Source of the DNA: Leptospira licerasiae serovar Varillal str. VAR 010
Lineage (GTDB): Bacteria; Spirochaetota; Leptospiria; Leptospirales; Leptospiraceae
Length of the DNA stretch: 64,000 nucleotides
Assembly: GCF_000244755.1 (NCBI RefSeq)
Contig: NZ_AHOO02000009.1
Span: forward strand, 186,001 to 250,000
Direction of reading: 5' to 3'
How positions within the stretch are numbered: the first letter of the stretch is position 1; each line of letters begins with the position of its first letter. The notes under the pieces are model-generated. The model made no database searches and was not told the origin of the DNA. It saw nothing but the letters and a program-made list of their open reading frames with translations. Of the stretch, positions 21,103-29,034 are shown piece by piece. The translations under genes were made by a program, and so were the position numbers.

Positions 21103-21891
21103 TTATCTAGGCCCGATCTTCTCCCATAAAAATTCCGGAAGAGATTTCATCAGAACCCCGATCAATGCCCAAGGAAACCAAGGAACTGTCGCAGATCGAA
21201 CTCCGGATTCTATCCTATTGTAAATTTTTTTAGCGCCTTTTTCTGCGGAAACAAGAAAAGGACGGGATTTCAACTTTTGATTAATCGGAGTATCGATAAA
21301 GCCCGGATGGATGACTGTAACCTTCACACCGAATTGTCTGACTTCTCCCCTTAACGCTTCTAAATAAGTGGAAACCGCAGCCTTGGAGGTGGAATAACTT
21401 GCCGAACCGGGAAGACCTCTAAAAGAAGCGACGGAAGAAATTCCTACGATTTGCCCTTTTTTCTGATCTCTAAAGATAGGTTGCAAAGCTGAGATGCCTG
21501 CCATAAGCCCGATCAAATTCGTATCGATTACCTTCTTATCCGCTTCGAAACTTTTTTGGCCGAAAGAGGAGTTAGTGGAAATTCCGGCATTTGCAATGAA
21601 CAGATCCACTCCGCCAAGTTCCTTAGCAAGTTTAGGAAGAACTTTAAAATTATCGGCGGATTCAGAAACATCCAAGGAAGCCAAGATTACCTTTCCTCCT
21701 GCGTTAAAGGATCGGATCTCTTTTGCGATGTCCTCCAGAACATTTTTTCTTCTGGAAGTGATAGCCAGATCATGACCTTCCTTTCCATATAAAAGAGCAA
21801 GCTCTCTGCCGATACCGGAACTAGCTCCAGTGATAATAACTTTTTTCTTATTCGGACCTTTGGACATAGATGAAACCGCCAAGTAATTCAT
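21103..21891 (-). CDS. short-chain dehydrogenase/reductase
   Basis: A 262-residue SDR with GASSGIGR near residues 21-28, NAGIS near 97 and the catalytic YSTSK near 167. A second possible start is the ATG at 21867 (MSKGPNKKK), eight codons in; neither has a strong ribosome-binding site. It heads the unit SDR - phosphatase - NDH-2 - SDR - SRPBCC. Its C-terminus (PWFPWALIGVLMKSLPEFLWEKI) suggests membrane association. Confidence 0.9.
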   Translation of the reverse strand: MNYLAVSSMSKGPNKKKVIITGASSGIGRELALLYGKEGHDLAITSRRKNVLEDIAKEIRSFNAGGKVILASLDVSESADNFKVLPKLAKELGGVDLFIANAGISTNSSFGQKSFEADKKVIDTNLIGLMAGISALQPIFRDQKKGQIVGISSVASFRGLPGSASYSTSKAAVSTYLEALRGEVRQFGVKVTVIHPGFIDTPINQKLKSRPFLVSAEKGAKKIYNRIESGVRSATVPWFPWALIGVLMKSLPEFLWEKIGPR

Positions 21892-22002
21892 TAAATTGGT
21901 TTACCCATAAGGTGGAAAAGAATTATTTTACCAGTATTCCATAACAAACCCTAAAGTTAGGAGTTCCTACCAGGACTCAAGCCCCACACTACTCGAAGCA
22001 AA

Positions 22003-23025
22003 ATGCGAAGCCTACAAGAAGAACTAAAAGAAAAAGAAGCGGAAATCCAAAAACTCAAGGAATTATTGGAACTCTACGAAAGAGTTTCCAAGCTGGGAGA
22101 AGTAGAATTACTCACAGCTGAACAGACCCTTAACGCCCACGAAACCACAGCAAATCTAGCCAGAAACGAACTTATAGAAATGAGGGATAGGTTCAAAGGA
22201 CTGGGCCAAGTCAATTCCGAGCGAAAAACCGCAATCTTAGAGATCGTGAATGATAAAGAAGCTCCTCTACCTAGCCTTGCCAATAAATTCGAAGAGATGG
22301 GAAAGAAGGACGATTACTTTTATTCGGACTTTTTTAGGATTATCGCAAACCTAGATCTACCGGAATCCGAAGCCAGATCTCTTTGGAAAGAGATCTACGC
22401 GCATGCAGAAAGTTTAAGCAAACAATTGGGCAGAAGTATGAACTTCGTAGTCGCACTTTTAGATTATATTTATCTAAAGAACAGACTAATAGAAAACCCT
22501 AAGATCGTGGATATCTACTCTTTCGAAGAGATCATCCTAAACGCAGTCATAGACGAAGGAACGGGCATCTACAATAGGAGATATTTCAATCTAGTACTGA
22601 ATAAAGAGATCACTAGAAGCAAAAGATATAAAAGAAGTTTCTGCCTATTTTTGTTCGATCTGGACAATTTCAAAAAGATCAATGATACAAAGGGGCATTC
22701 TTTCGGAGACGATATCCTAAAACTGGTAGCCGGAACCCTTATGTATGCCTTTAGGACGGAGGACATCAGTTGTCGGGTCGGAGGAGAAGAATTTGCGGTT
22801 ATTCTTCCGGAAACCACTAAAGAGAACGCAAGAGTGGCAATCGAAAGATTCAGGACTTATCTAAGAAATTCCTCTAAAAACGATTTTGGAATAGAAGTCA
22901 CAGTCTCAGGAGGAGTCGCAGAATATCCTGCAGACGCAGACGAAAGTAATAGATTATATTCGCTCACAGACGCAAAACTATACGAGGCAAAAGCTGCGGG
23001 CAAAGACCGCATTACGTATACCTGA
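22003..23025 (+). CDS. GGDEF diguanylate cyclase with coiled-coil N-terminus
   Basis: A 340-residue protein. Residues 1-60 form a charged coiled coil; the middle 100 residues are helical and unassigned. The C-terminal GGDEF domain has an intact A-site (GGEEF) and, five residues before it, an RTED motif that fits the RxxD inhibitory I-site, so it should make c-di-GMP and be product-inhibited. It is divergent from the SDR gene and ends directly against the stop codon of the cyclic-nucleotide-binding gene. Confidence 0.93.
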   Translation: MRSLQEELKEKEAEIQKLKELLELYERVSKLGEVELLTAEQTLNAHETTANLARNELIEMRDRFKGLGQVNSERKTAILEIVNDKEAPLPSLANKFEEMGKKDDYFYSDFFRIIANLDLPESEARSLWKEIYAHAESLSKQLGRSMNFVVALLDYIYLKNRLIENPKIVDIYSFEEIILNAVIDEGTGIYNRRYFNLVLNKEITRSKRYKRSFCLFLFDLDNFKKINDTKGHSFGDDILKLVAGTLMYAFRTEDISCRVGGEEFAVILPETTKENARVAIERFRTYLRNSSKNDFGIEVTVSGGVAEYPADADESNRLYSLTDAKLYEAKAAGKDRITYT

Positions 23026-23424
23026 TCACTTATCGTCTATCTGATATTCAATCTCTTTCGTAGTAATTTCGTTCAGCTTAGAGATCAAAAGTTCGTTCGT
23101 ATTCGCCAAACGATCCGCCAAAATCCTCACCATCTTAGCGGCAAACTCAGGATTCGCGAGTAGATACCTTTCCAATTGTTGTTTGGATTCCACCGCAACC
23201 ATTTCGGTATCCATTACCGCTCTCGCAGTGGCAGTTCTAGGCTTGGCTCTGAATAAAGCCATTTCTCCGAAAAAATCTCCCTTCTTCATTAAAGCCAAAC
23301 GAGTAGCGGAGTTTTTATGAGTAAAAAATATTTCAACAGTCCCAGAGGTGATGATATACATCGAGTTGTTCAACTCGCCTTCTCTGAAAATAATTTGGCC
23401 GGCCTGGATATTAATTTTATTCAT
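23026..23424 (-). CDS. cyclic nucleotide-binding domain protein
   Basis: A 132-residue single cNMP-binding domain of the CAP family. The phosphate-binding cassette is well preserved (FFGEMALFRAKPRTATARA, with Glu and Arg that contact cyclic nucleotide). No DNA-binding or kinase domain is attached, so it must act through another protein. Its stop codon directly abuts the diguanylate cyclase stop (TGA/TCA), with no room for a terminator. Confidence 0.88.
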   Translation of the reverse strand: MNKINIQAGQIIFREGELNNSMYIITSGTVEIFFTHKNSATRLALMKKGDFFGEMALFRAKPRTATARAVMDTEMVAVESKQQLERYLLANPEFAAKMVRILADRLANTNELLISKLNEITTKEIEYQIDDK

Positions 23425-23877
23425 GAATTCCTAACTTTCAATTTAGACCGAAACATCTAAAAATCCGGTCCGTCTTATCTGACTTGGAAACTTTTCGTTT
23501 CCTAACTGACGGATCAAAATCCGACAGCCCTCAGAATATATCATCGGGTCAGAAAAGCCAATCTTTGAGCCAATTACGGGGGAAGGAACTCCCCTCCCCT
23601 ATTCGATTTTCCAAGAGAGACTTGTTAGATTCGTCACAAATTGACGTTGGATCACTGCAGAATTATGTCTCATTAAAATGAGGTAATTTAGGGAATGGGG
23701 GGCGGCCCCACTCGCAGCGACCCATAGGGAATCGGTGGCCGAAGGCCATTTAAATCGCCGCTCGGGTCGCGCTGCTTCGATTTCGCGTTCCGCTCATCCG
23801 GGCTTCGCCCGGACTAAAGATCTACGCATCGCTGCCGCTTACTATTTCTGTGAACTCAGAGATCTTCGTACGAACTC
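23425..23877. other. 453-base intergenic region
   Basis: No convincing gene is seen. The first ~250 bases have ordinary composition and a CTCATT-AA-AATGAG inverted repeat at about 23670-23683. The second part (23694-23850) is clearly more GC-rich than its surroundings and rich in short hairpins; it is listed separately. Confidence 0.6.
23694..23850. repeat. GC-rich hairpin element (possible dispersed repeat)
   Basis: This ~155-base stretch is GC-rich against a moderate background. It contains the hairpins TGGCC-GAA-GGCCA (23737-23749) and CCGGGC-TTC-GCCCGG (23798-23812), plus TTTAAA and repeated GGTCGC/GCGACC words. It looks like a REP/MITE-type intergenic element or a structured RNA. No second copy is seen in this window. 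Confidence 0.4.
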
Positions 23878-24483
23878 TTAAGACATCCCATTTTTGAATC
23901 TTGGATCCTGGACCACACCTGACTCACGTATCTCAGATAAAGCATCCGCATAGGCGACCAGGATTTTCAGAGCAAATACACTTCTTTCTCTAATAAAACT
24001 ATCTTCTGGAGACACTGGATCTCCCCCATTAATCAAATGTTCCACATCCCTAAAGATCAATTGTTCAGGAATATAACAGATCTTGGTATTCTTATAACTG
24101 CTAGCTCTCATCTCATTGATCGGAAAAGCACCACCTCTACCGGAAGAAACGGAGACAAGAAGTCCAGGCTTATGGCCCAATTGAGCCAGGCCCGCATGAA
24201 GAAAGAAATTTTTAATTGCAGGACTTGCCATTCCACCATACTCGGGAGTGATAACTACAAAACCTTCCGAACTTTTTAAATTTTCATCGATCGGTTTCCA
24301 AAAATCCGTCCAGGCGTTATCGTCGCTTGTCTGAGTAGAATCGTAGATCGGTAGAGGATTTTTCCCTAGGTCCAATGTCCAAGTTTCGACGGACATTTCT
24401 TTTAATTTAGAATTTAGAAATTCGCCTACTTTAGACGATTGAGATACTTTTTGTTGGGAGCCAACGATGATTCCAATTTTCAT
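23878..24483 (-). CDS. NAD(P)H-dependent FMN reductase
   Basis: A 201-residue flavodoxin-fold reductase. The N-terminal IIVGSQQKVSQSSKVGEFL binds the FMN phosphate and VVITPEYGGMASPAIKNFFLHA is the typical second motif of the NADPH-dependent FMN reductase/azoreductase group. The physiological substrate is unknown. It is preceded upstream by the ParB gene on the same strand with 104 bases between them. Confidence 0.88.
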   Translation of the reverse strand: MKIGIIVGSQQKVSQSSKVGEFLNSKLKEMSVETWTLDLGKNPLPIYDSTQTSDDNAWTDFWKPIDENLKSSEGFVVITPEYGGMASPAIKNFFLHAGLAQLGHKPGLLVSVSSGRGGAFPINEMRASSYKNTKICYIPEQLIFRDVEHLINGGDPVSPEDSFIRERSVFALKILVAYADALSEIRESGVVQDPRFKNGMS

Positions 24484-24587
24484 TCTATTCCTTTATTAGA
24501 AACCTGAGAGCGGAAAAAGTCCGCTGATCGGTCGTATGAGAACAGGATCAAAAGACCGGAGATTTCTCCAACGAGAAAAAAATCGAC

Positions 24588-25289
24588 TTAGCTCAATCCG
24601 TACTTTTTCTTTAGGTTAGAAAGTTCTCTGAGAAAAGATTCTCTATTCTTAACCGTAAGAGGTTTAAGATCCAAGGTAACTCTTTCCCCAGGCTTGCGGG
24701 GTGAAATCGTTTCACCCCCCCGTCCTTCTTTCTTTTTCAGGAGAGTTTCCAGGTTTTTAACGGAAAGATCGCTCCCACTTTTGAGCAATTCCGAGACAGA
24801 CTTTTGATCTAATCTTGCAATCGAGCTTAACTGTTTTACATATCTTTCAGTATAACCGAGTATCTTACCGACTTCTTCTGCGGTTTTTTTTCTTTCTTTT
24901 CTTAGGAACTGGATAGCCCGCCCGACTTCCCAAGGATTTAGGCTTTTACGTTTTTCGTTCTCCGCCAAGGCGATCTCATAACATCTATCTTCGGAGGCTT
25001 CCGTCTCAACGACAGGTATGGATTTCCAGCCGATCAGTTTTGCAGCCTGGAACCTTCTTTCTCCGGCTACTATCTGGAACTTTTTACCTAACTTGCGGAC
25101 AACGATCGGCTCAATTAAGCCTAACCGTTTCATTGATTCCACAAGATCGCTCACATCTTCCTTTCCGAAAACCCTAGGCTGCTCCGGATTAGTAATAATA
25201 TCGGAAAGAAGAATTTCCTTTTTAAGGGATTCATCCCCGCCGAAAGCTGTTAATAAATCCAGCCCTGCAAAATCAGATCTTTTTGCCAT
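24588..25289 (-). CDS. ParB-family partition protein (first par pair)
   Basis: A 233-residue ParB. The N-terminal ParB/sulfiredoxin-like domain contains VAGERRFQAAKLIGW, the likely CTP-binding arginine motif, followed by a helix-turn-helix region (TAEEVGKILGYTERYVKQLSSIA). The C-terminus is short and basic. It overlaps parA by 17 bases, exactly as the second par pair does at 49505-49521. Inside its gene is a near-perfect palindrome with 9-base arms. Confidence 0.9.
   Translation of the reverse strand: MAKRSDFAGLDLLTAFGGDESLKKEILLSDIITNPEQPRVFGKEDVSDLVESMKRLGLIEPIVVRKLGKKFQIVAGERRFQAAKLIGWKSIPVVETEASEDRCYEIALAENEKRKSLNPWEVGRAIQFLRKERKKTAEEVGKILGYTERYVKQLSSIARLDQKSVSELLKSGSDLSVKNLETLLKKKEGRGGETISPRKPGERVTLDLKPLTVKNRESFLRELSNLKKKYGLS
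24698..24718. promoter_or_regulatory. inverted repeat GGGGTGAAA / TTTCACCCC
   Basis: Nine-base perfect arms with a TCG spacer lie within the parB gene. A related imperfect copy (GGGGATGAGA...TTTCACCCC) occurs at 26351-26372 upstream of parA. The paired sites flanking the same par operon make a centromere (parS-like) role possible; this is inference. Confidence 0.4.
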
Positions 25290-26235
25290 TCGCTCTCCTC
25301 ATAACTTCTTCCGCCAAGGTAGAAAACATTTGCATCGCTTTAGGATCGTATTCGGATAAAAGTTTACGTTTTGCTTGAGACTGAGGAATTGCCTCTCTTC
25401 TATACACGACAGAATCGAACACAGGAAAATATTTTCGGACCGTTTCAGCAAGTCCGGAAAGCGCCCTCGAATCTTCGTACTGATTTAAAACGGCACCCAA
25501 AAGCCCAAGGCCTGGATTCGCTTTTTTACGGATCTTCTCAATTGTACCATGGAGATCCTTCAGTCCTTGCACACTAAATGCCCTTGTCTGTATAGGAACT
25601 AAAACAAGGTCTGCAGCGATTAAAGCATTCTCCAAGATCAAACCGAGAGAAGGAGGACAATCTATAATAATATATTCGTAAGAAGAACGGATCGGCAACA
25701 GAGCCTCTTTCAAAAGATCGAAATCGTCTCTCTCATAAGGTGTCGTAAAATTCGCCAAATGAATGGAAGAAGGAACCAAATCCAAACCTGGAGCCAGGTT
25801 CACAATAATTTCCGAAATATCTACTTTAGATTCTTCTTTATAACCTAAACTATGAAAAACGGATTTATCCGCTTGGCCGACATACAACTGAGTAATGTTT
25901 GCCTGAGCATCCCAATCCAATAACAAAACTTTTTTGCCGGCCTTTGCCAATGCTTCCGCAAGGCAGATGGAAACTGTAGTTTTACCTTCTCCACCTTTTT
26001 GATTCGAAACCGCAATGATCACGGACTCAAAAGAATGTTTTGTCTTTTTGGAAAAATACTTATCCAATACTTCGGTTTTGTATTTGCCCTTATTGTCTTT
26101 GGGCAGGGACCATTTTTCCGCCTTCTCCAGAAACTCATCTTCCGAACTTAAAACATATTCGGAGAGGACTTCTTCCACACTTAAAACCTTGGCTTTCACT
26201 TCAGACCTTGACCCTGATAATAGATCAGCTTTCAT
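25273..26235 (-). CDS. ParA-family ATPase with N-terminal extension (first par pair)
   Basis: A 320-residue ParA. About 75 residues precede the deviant Walker A NQKGGEGKTT, unlike the short second ParA of this window, so it resembles type Ia ParAs that carry an extra N-terminal region. Walker A' and the DCPPSLG motif are intact. The ATG at 26235 is preferred; an in-frame TTG at 26250 is possible. With ParB it should segregate DNA. Why one replicon region carries two such pairs is unclear. Confidence 0.9.
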   Translation of the reverse strand: MKADLLSGSRSEVKAKVLSVEEVLSEYVLSSEDEFLEKAEKWSLPKDNKGKYKTEVLDKYFSKKTKHSFESVIIAVSNQKGGEGKTTVSICLAEALAKAGKKVLLLDWDAQANITQLYVGQADKSVFHSLGYKEESKVDISEIIVNLAPGLDLVPSSIHLANFTTPYERDDFDLLKEALLPIRSSYEYIIIDCPPSLGLILENALIAADLVLVPIQTRAFSVQGLKDLHGTIEKIRKKANPGLGLLGAVLNQYEDSRALSGLAETVRKYFPVFDSVVYRREAIPQSQAKRKLLSEYDPKAMQMFSTLAEEVMRRANGKKI

Positions 26236-26350
26236 GACCGGATTTGTCAAGAAAACCTATGTCTCATATTGCTTTAAGAGCGAAAAAACCGAATTGAAAC
26301 GATAGGGGAGGGGAGAATGCTAAGGTTTCTTCTCGGAAAAGGAATTCAAA

Positions 26351-26372
26351 GGGGATGAGATCATTTCACCCC
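26351..26372. promoter_or_regulatory. imperfect inverted repeat, partner of 24698-24718
   Basis: GGGG at one end and TTTCACCCC at the other enclose a sequence that closely resembles the palindrome inside the nearby parB gene. It lies between the divergent parA and outer-membrane-protein genes, 15 bases before the latter's start. Confidence 0.35.
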
Positions 26373-26386
26373 AGCTCTAGGATGAA

Positions 26387-27481
26387 ATGAAAATTCAGAT
26401 TCGAATCATAAGCTCAATATTCTGCCTATTTGCCACAGCCGACTTGATCGCACAGGAGCCGGAATCTCCCCGAGAAATAAGATCAGAAACAAAACTATCC
26501 GGAACCGCGACAACCCAAAGTAAATTCCAGGCGATTTTATCCGAACTAATGACCAGAAGCTCCATCACAGGACTCGCAGGAGAAAATGGAGGCCAACATA
26601 TTTTCGAATCCGGCACAAAGTTCCCAAATCTTTCCGGATTAAAAGCAGGATCCAGGATCACCTATAATAGAGAATTTGAATATGGAGGGATCGGATTAAA
26701 ACATTGGTGGGAAACTTGGGAGATCAACCTGGAATACAGGACCACTTTCAAGAACCAAAGGACCGGAGAGGGAAGGGACGAGGACTTCTTTTTAGGAAGT
26801 GTAAGCAGAGAAAAAGGAACAAAGATCGATTTCGCCAACGCAAGCTTTTACGATACACCTTACACATTCACAGGGACCCAAAACTTTGCGGACGGAAGAG
26901 GAAAATTGAAAATGAAGGATGACAGGATTGGCTTTCTGGTCAGAAAATATTTCGGCGGAGCAAATCCCGATCCCAGAAAACCCGGGTCAGGTCTTTATCT
27001 TACAGGCGGAGCCTATTATACATTCTATAAATATTATCTATACGACGTAATGCAATGGATCGCTACCGTACCAGTCACCTATGGCCCGATAGGTATTGGG
27101 CTCAGTTATTCCATTTCCACCTGGGAAGTTCCATTCGGATTCGGTTATAGATATTCCGACGGAACTTGGATGTTTGAGGCAAACCTTTCTGGAAATGTAT
27201 GGTACTCACATTTCAGGGATTATCATTACCAAAGAAATCTAAACTTTATAGGAGATTCTTCCGGCTTCGGACTGGAAACCAGTGTAGGAGCAGGATACAT
27301 TCTTCCCTCTTGGCTATTCTTCCTAAAATTGACCGAGCATAGATTGTATGGGGAAGGAAGTTTTCAGACCCAAGGCGGCCTAAACAGAGAGGACATTATT
27401 TCCAATTATTCAGGAAGATACAGAAACTACCTGAGCACAAAACAATATTCAATTGAATTCCAAGTGAGCCATTTTTTATGA
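26387..27481 (+). CDS. probable outer-membrane protein coupled to hemH
   Basis: A 364-residue protein with a signal peptide (MKIQIRIISSIFCLFATADLIAQ) and many alternating aromatic/polar strands (YLTGGAYYTFYKYYLYDVMQW, GIGLSYSISTWEVPFGFGYRYS), ending in ...QVSHFL with a C-terminal hydrophobic/aromatic tail, as in beta-barrels. I do not recognise the family. Its stop overlaps the ferrochelatase start by 4 bases (ATGA), so a role in iron or haem handling is possible but unproven. Confidence 0.65.
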   Translation: MKIQIRIISSIFCLFATADLIAQEPESPREIRSETKLSGTATTQSKFQAILSELMTRSSITGLAGENGGQHIFESGTKFPNLSGLKAGSRITYNREFEYGGIGLKHWWETWEINLEYRTTFKNQRTGEGRDEDFFLGSVSREKGTKIDFANASFYDTPYTFTGTQNFADGRGKLKMKDDRIGFLVRKYFGGANPDPRKPGSGLYLTGGAYYTFYKYYLYDVMQWIATVPVTYGPIGIGLSYSISTWEVPFGFGYRYSDGTWMFEANLSGNVWYSHFRDYHYQRNLNFIGDSSGFGLETSVGAGYILPSWLFFLKLTEHRLYGEGSFQTQGGLNREDIISNYSGRYRNYLSTKQYSIEFQVSHFL

Positions 27482-28584
27482 AAAACAAACTTTTACTGAT
27501 CAACTTAGGCGGTCCTAGAAACGCAAAAGAAATCCCGAAATTTTTGAAAGATCTATTCGAAGATCCTTTAGTATTCGATCTTCCTCTCCCTGAATTTCTT
27601 AGGATCAGACTTGCAAGAAGGATCGCAGAAACAAGAGCTAAAAAAGTGGAAGAGACTTATGCTTCTATGGGCTTCGGAGGAGGTTCACCACTTGTTTCCG
27701 AAACGGAAAAACAAGCCGAGGGATTGAAAAAACTTTTAGAAGAGTCCGGAGAAAAATGGGAAGTCAAGACCGCGATGTGCTGCGGATATCCGGATATTAG
27801 AGAGCTCCCCTCCGATTGGACTGATCCTAAAGAAGGGGTGGTAATTCTTCCGCTCTTTCCTCATTTTTCCAGATCCACAGTCCTTTCCACTGCGATGCTA
27901 ATGGAAAAGCAGTTAGGATACTGTCCTGCTTCAGACCCGCTTTGGGTAAGACCGTTCTCCGAAAGAAAAGAATATTTAGAATCCATCCGAGATTTGATCC
28001 TGGATTTTTTCCAGGGCAAACTTTCCGAAAAAGATTTTTTGCATATCAAACAGGAAAAGATTTCCGACTGGCAAAACTTAGACATAGTATTCAGCGCACA
28101 TGGGATTCCTCTTCGGTTAATCAAAAAAGGCGATGTGTATACGAAAGAGATCGAAGAGAATGTAAAAGCTATCACATCTCTTTTGAGAGATAAAGGTTAC
28201 AAAGGACAGATACATTTATCTTACCAGAGTAGGGTAGGACCTAGCAAATGGACAACGCCTAATACTTTGGACAAGATCCAGGAATTAGGACAAAAAGGGA
28301 CAAAAAGAATAGCAGTTTATCCCATCAGTTTTATCAGCGATCATTTGGAAACATTGGAAGAGATCGGAGTTCAGATAAGAGACCATGCTCTCCAGAACGG
28401 GATTTCGGAATATTATAGAATTCCAGCGCCGGGAACTTATCCTGCATTCTTAGAGGCGTTAGCAAAATTTGTGTTTGAGGCAAAACACTCCGCTCAAAAA
28501 GGCGGACAGTTAAGTTGTATCTGCAAAACTTCGGGCGGATGGGATCCTAAAAAAGAGAAGGTAGCTTGCAATTGTTTCTCTTAA
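27478..28584 (+). CDS. hemH: ferrochelatase
   Basis: A 368-residue ferrochelatase: LLINLGGPRNAKEIPKFLKDLF at the N-terminus, FSAHGIP containing the metal-binding His near residue 204, and SYQSRVGPSKW near 246. It inserts iron into protoporphyrin IX. The C-terminal tail is unusual in having two CxC pairs (CIC and CNC, about 15 residues apart), which could hold an iron-sulfur cluster or another metal. It is separate from the main hem operon 5 kb away. Confidence 0.95.
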   Translation: MKNKLLLINLGGPRNAKEIPKFLKDLFEDPLVFDLPLPEFLRIRLARRIAETRAKKVEETYASMGFGGGSPLVSETEKQAEGLKKLLEESGEKWEVKTAMCCGYPDIRELPSDWTDPKEGVVILPLFPHFSRSTVLSTAMLMEKQLGYCPASDPLWVRPFSERKEYLESIRDLILDFFQGKLSEKDFLHIKQEKISDWQNLDIVFSAHGIPLRLIKKGDVYTKEIEENVKAITSLLRDKGYKGQIHLSYQSRVGPSKWTTPNTLDKIQELGQKGTKRIAVYPISFISDHLETLEEIGVQIRDHALQNGISEYYRIPAPGTYPAFLEALAKFVFEAKHSAQKGGQLSCICKTSGGWDPKKEKVACNCFS

Positions 28585-28614
28585 TCATGTCCAATTTTCA
28601 TAAACCGGATTGAT

Positions 28615-28640
28615 CTATAGATAGAAATCGACTTCTATAG
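28615..28640. promoter_or_regulatory. inverted repeat before the YCII/ECF cassette
   Basis: Perfect 7-base arms CTATAGA and TCTATAG flank a 12-base spacer. The right arm runs directly into the ribosome-binding site GGAGAG of the YCII gene at 28651. It could be a repressor operator or an RNA hairpin that masks the ribosome-binding site. Confidence 0.4.
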
Positions 28641-28650
28641 GAGAGAAAAT

Positions 28651-29007
28651 ATGGACGAATATTTGATTTTAATGCGATTGGATCTGATCACAAAAGATGC
28701 TCAACCTTCTCCGGAACAAATGCAAGTGTATATGAAAATGTACCAGGATTGGGTGGGTGGGATCGCCGCTCAAAATAAATTCGTAGGTGGAACAGGACTA
28801 TCTACGGAAGGAAAAGTCATCAAATCCGGGCAGATCATCACTGACGGGCCATTCGCCGAAACGAAAGAATCAATAGCAGGTTTTATCACAATCAAAGCCG
28901 AAAATTTTGAAGAAGCAGCCAATATCGCTAAAGAATGCCCGATCCTAAATGGCCCTGGCAATAGTGTGGAAGTGAGAAAGATAGTAGGCCTAGACGGTAC
29001 ACGTTAA
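28651..29007 (+). CDS. YCII-related (DGPF) domain protein
   Basis: A 118-residue YCII-domain protein with the hallmark ITDGPFAETKESIAGF near residues 70-86, and YLILMRLDL at the start. A ribosome-binding site GGAGAG precedes the ATG. DGPF proteins are the regular neighbours of ECF42-type sigma factors, and such a sigma factor begins 27 bases downstream. The biochemical role of the family is unknown. Confidence 0.92.
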   Translation: MDEYLILMRLDLITKDAQPSPEQMQVYMKMYQDWVGGIAAQNKFVGGTGLSTEGKVIKSGQIITDGPFAETKESIAGFITIKAENFEEAANIAKECPILNGPGNSVEVRKIVGLDGTR

Positions 29008-29034
29008 CCGAAACATATATATAGCGTCAATCTT

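Noticed and set aside
23484..23681. 65-codon + strand open frame in the 453-base gap
   Set aside because: No ribosome-binding site and Ser-rich low-complexity content; not convincing.
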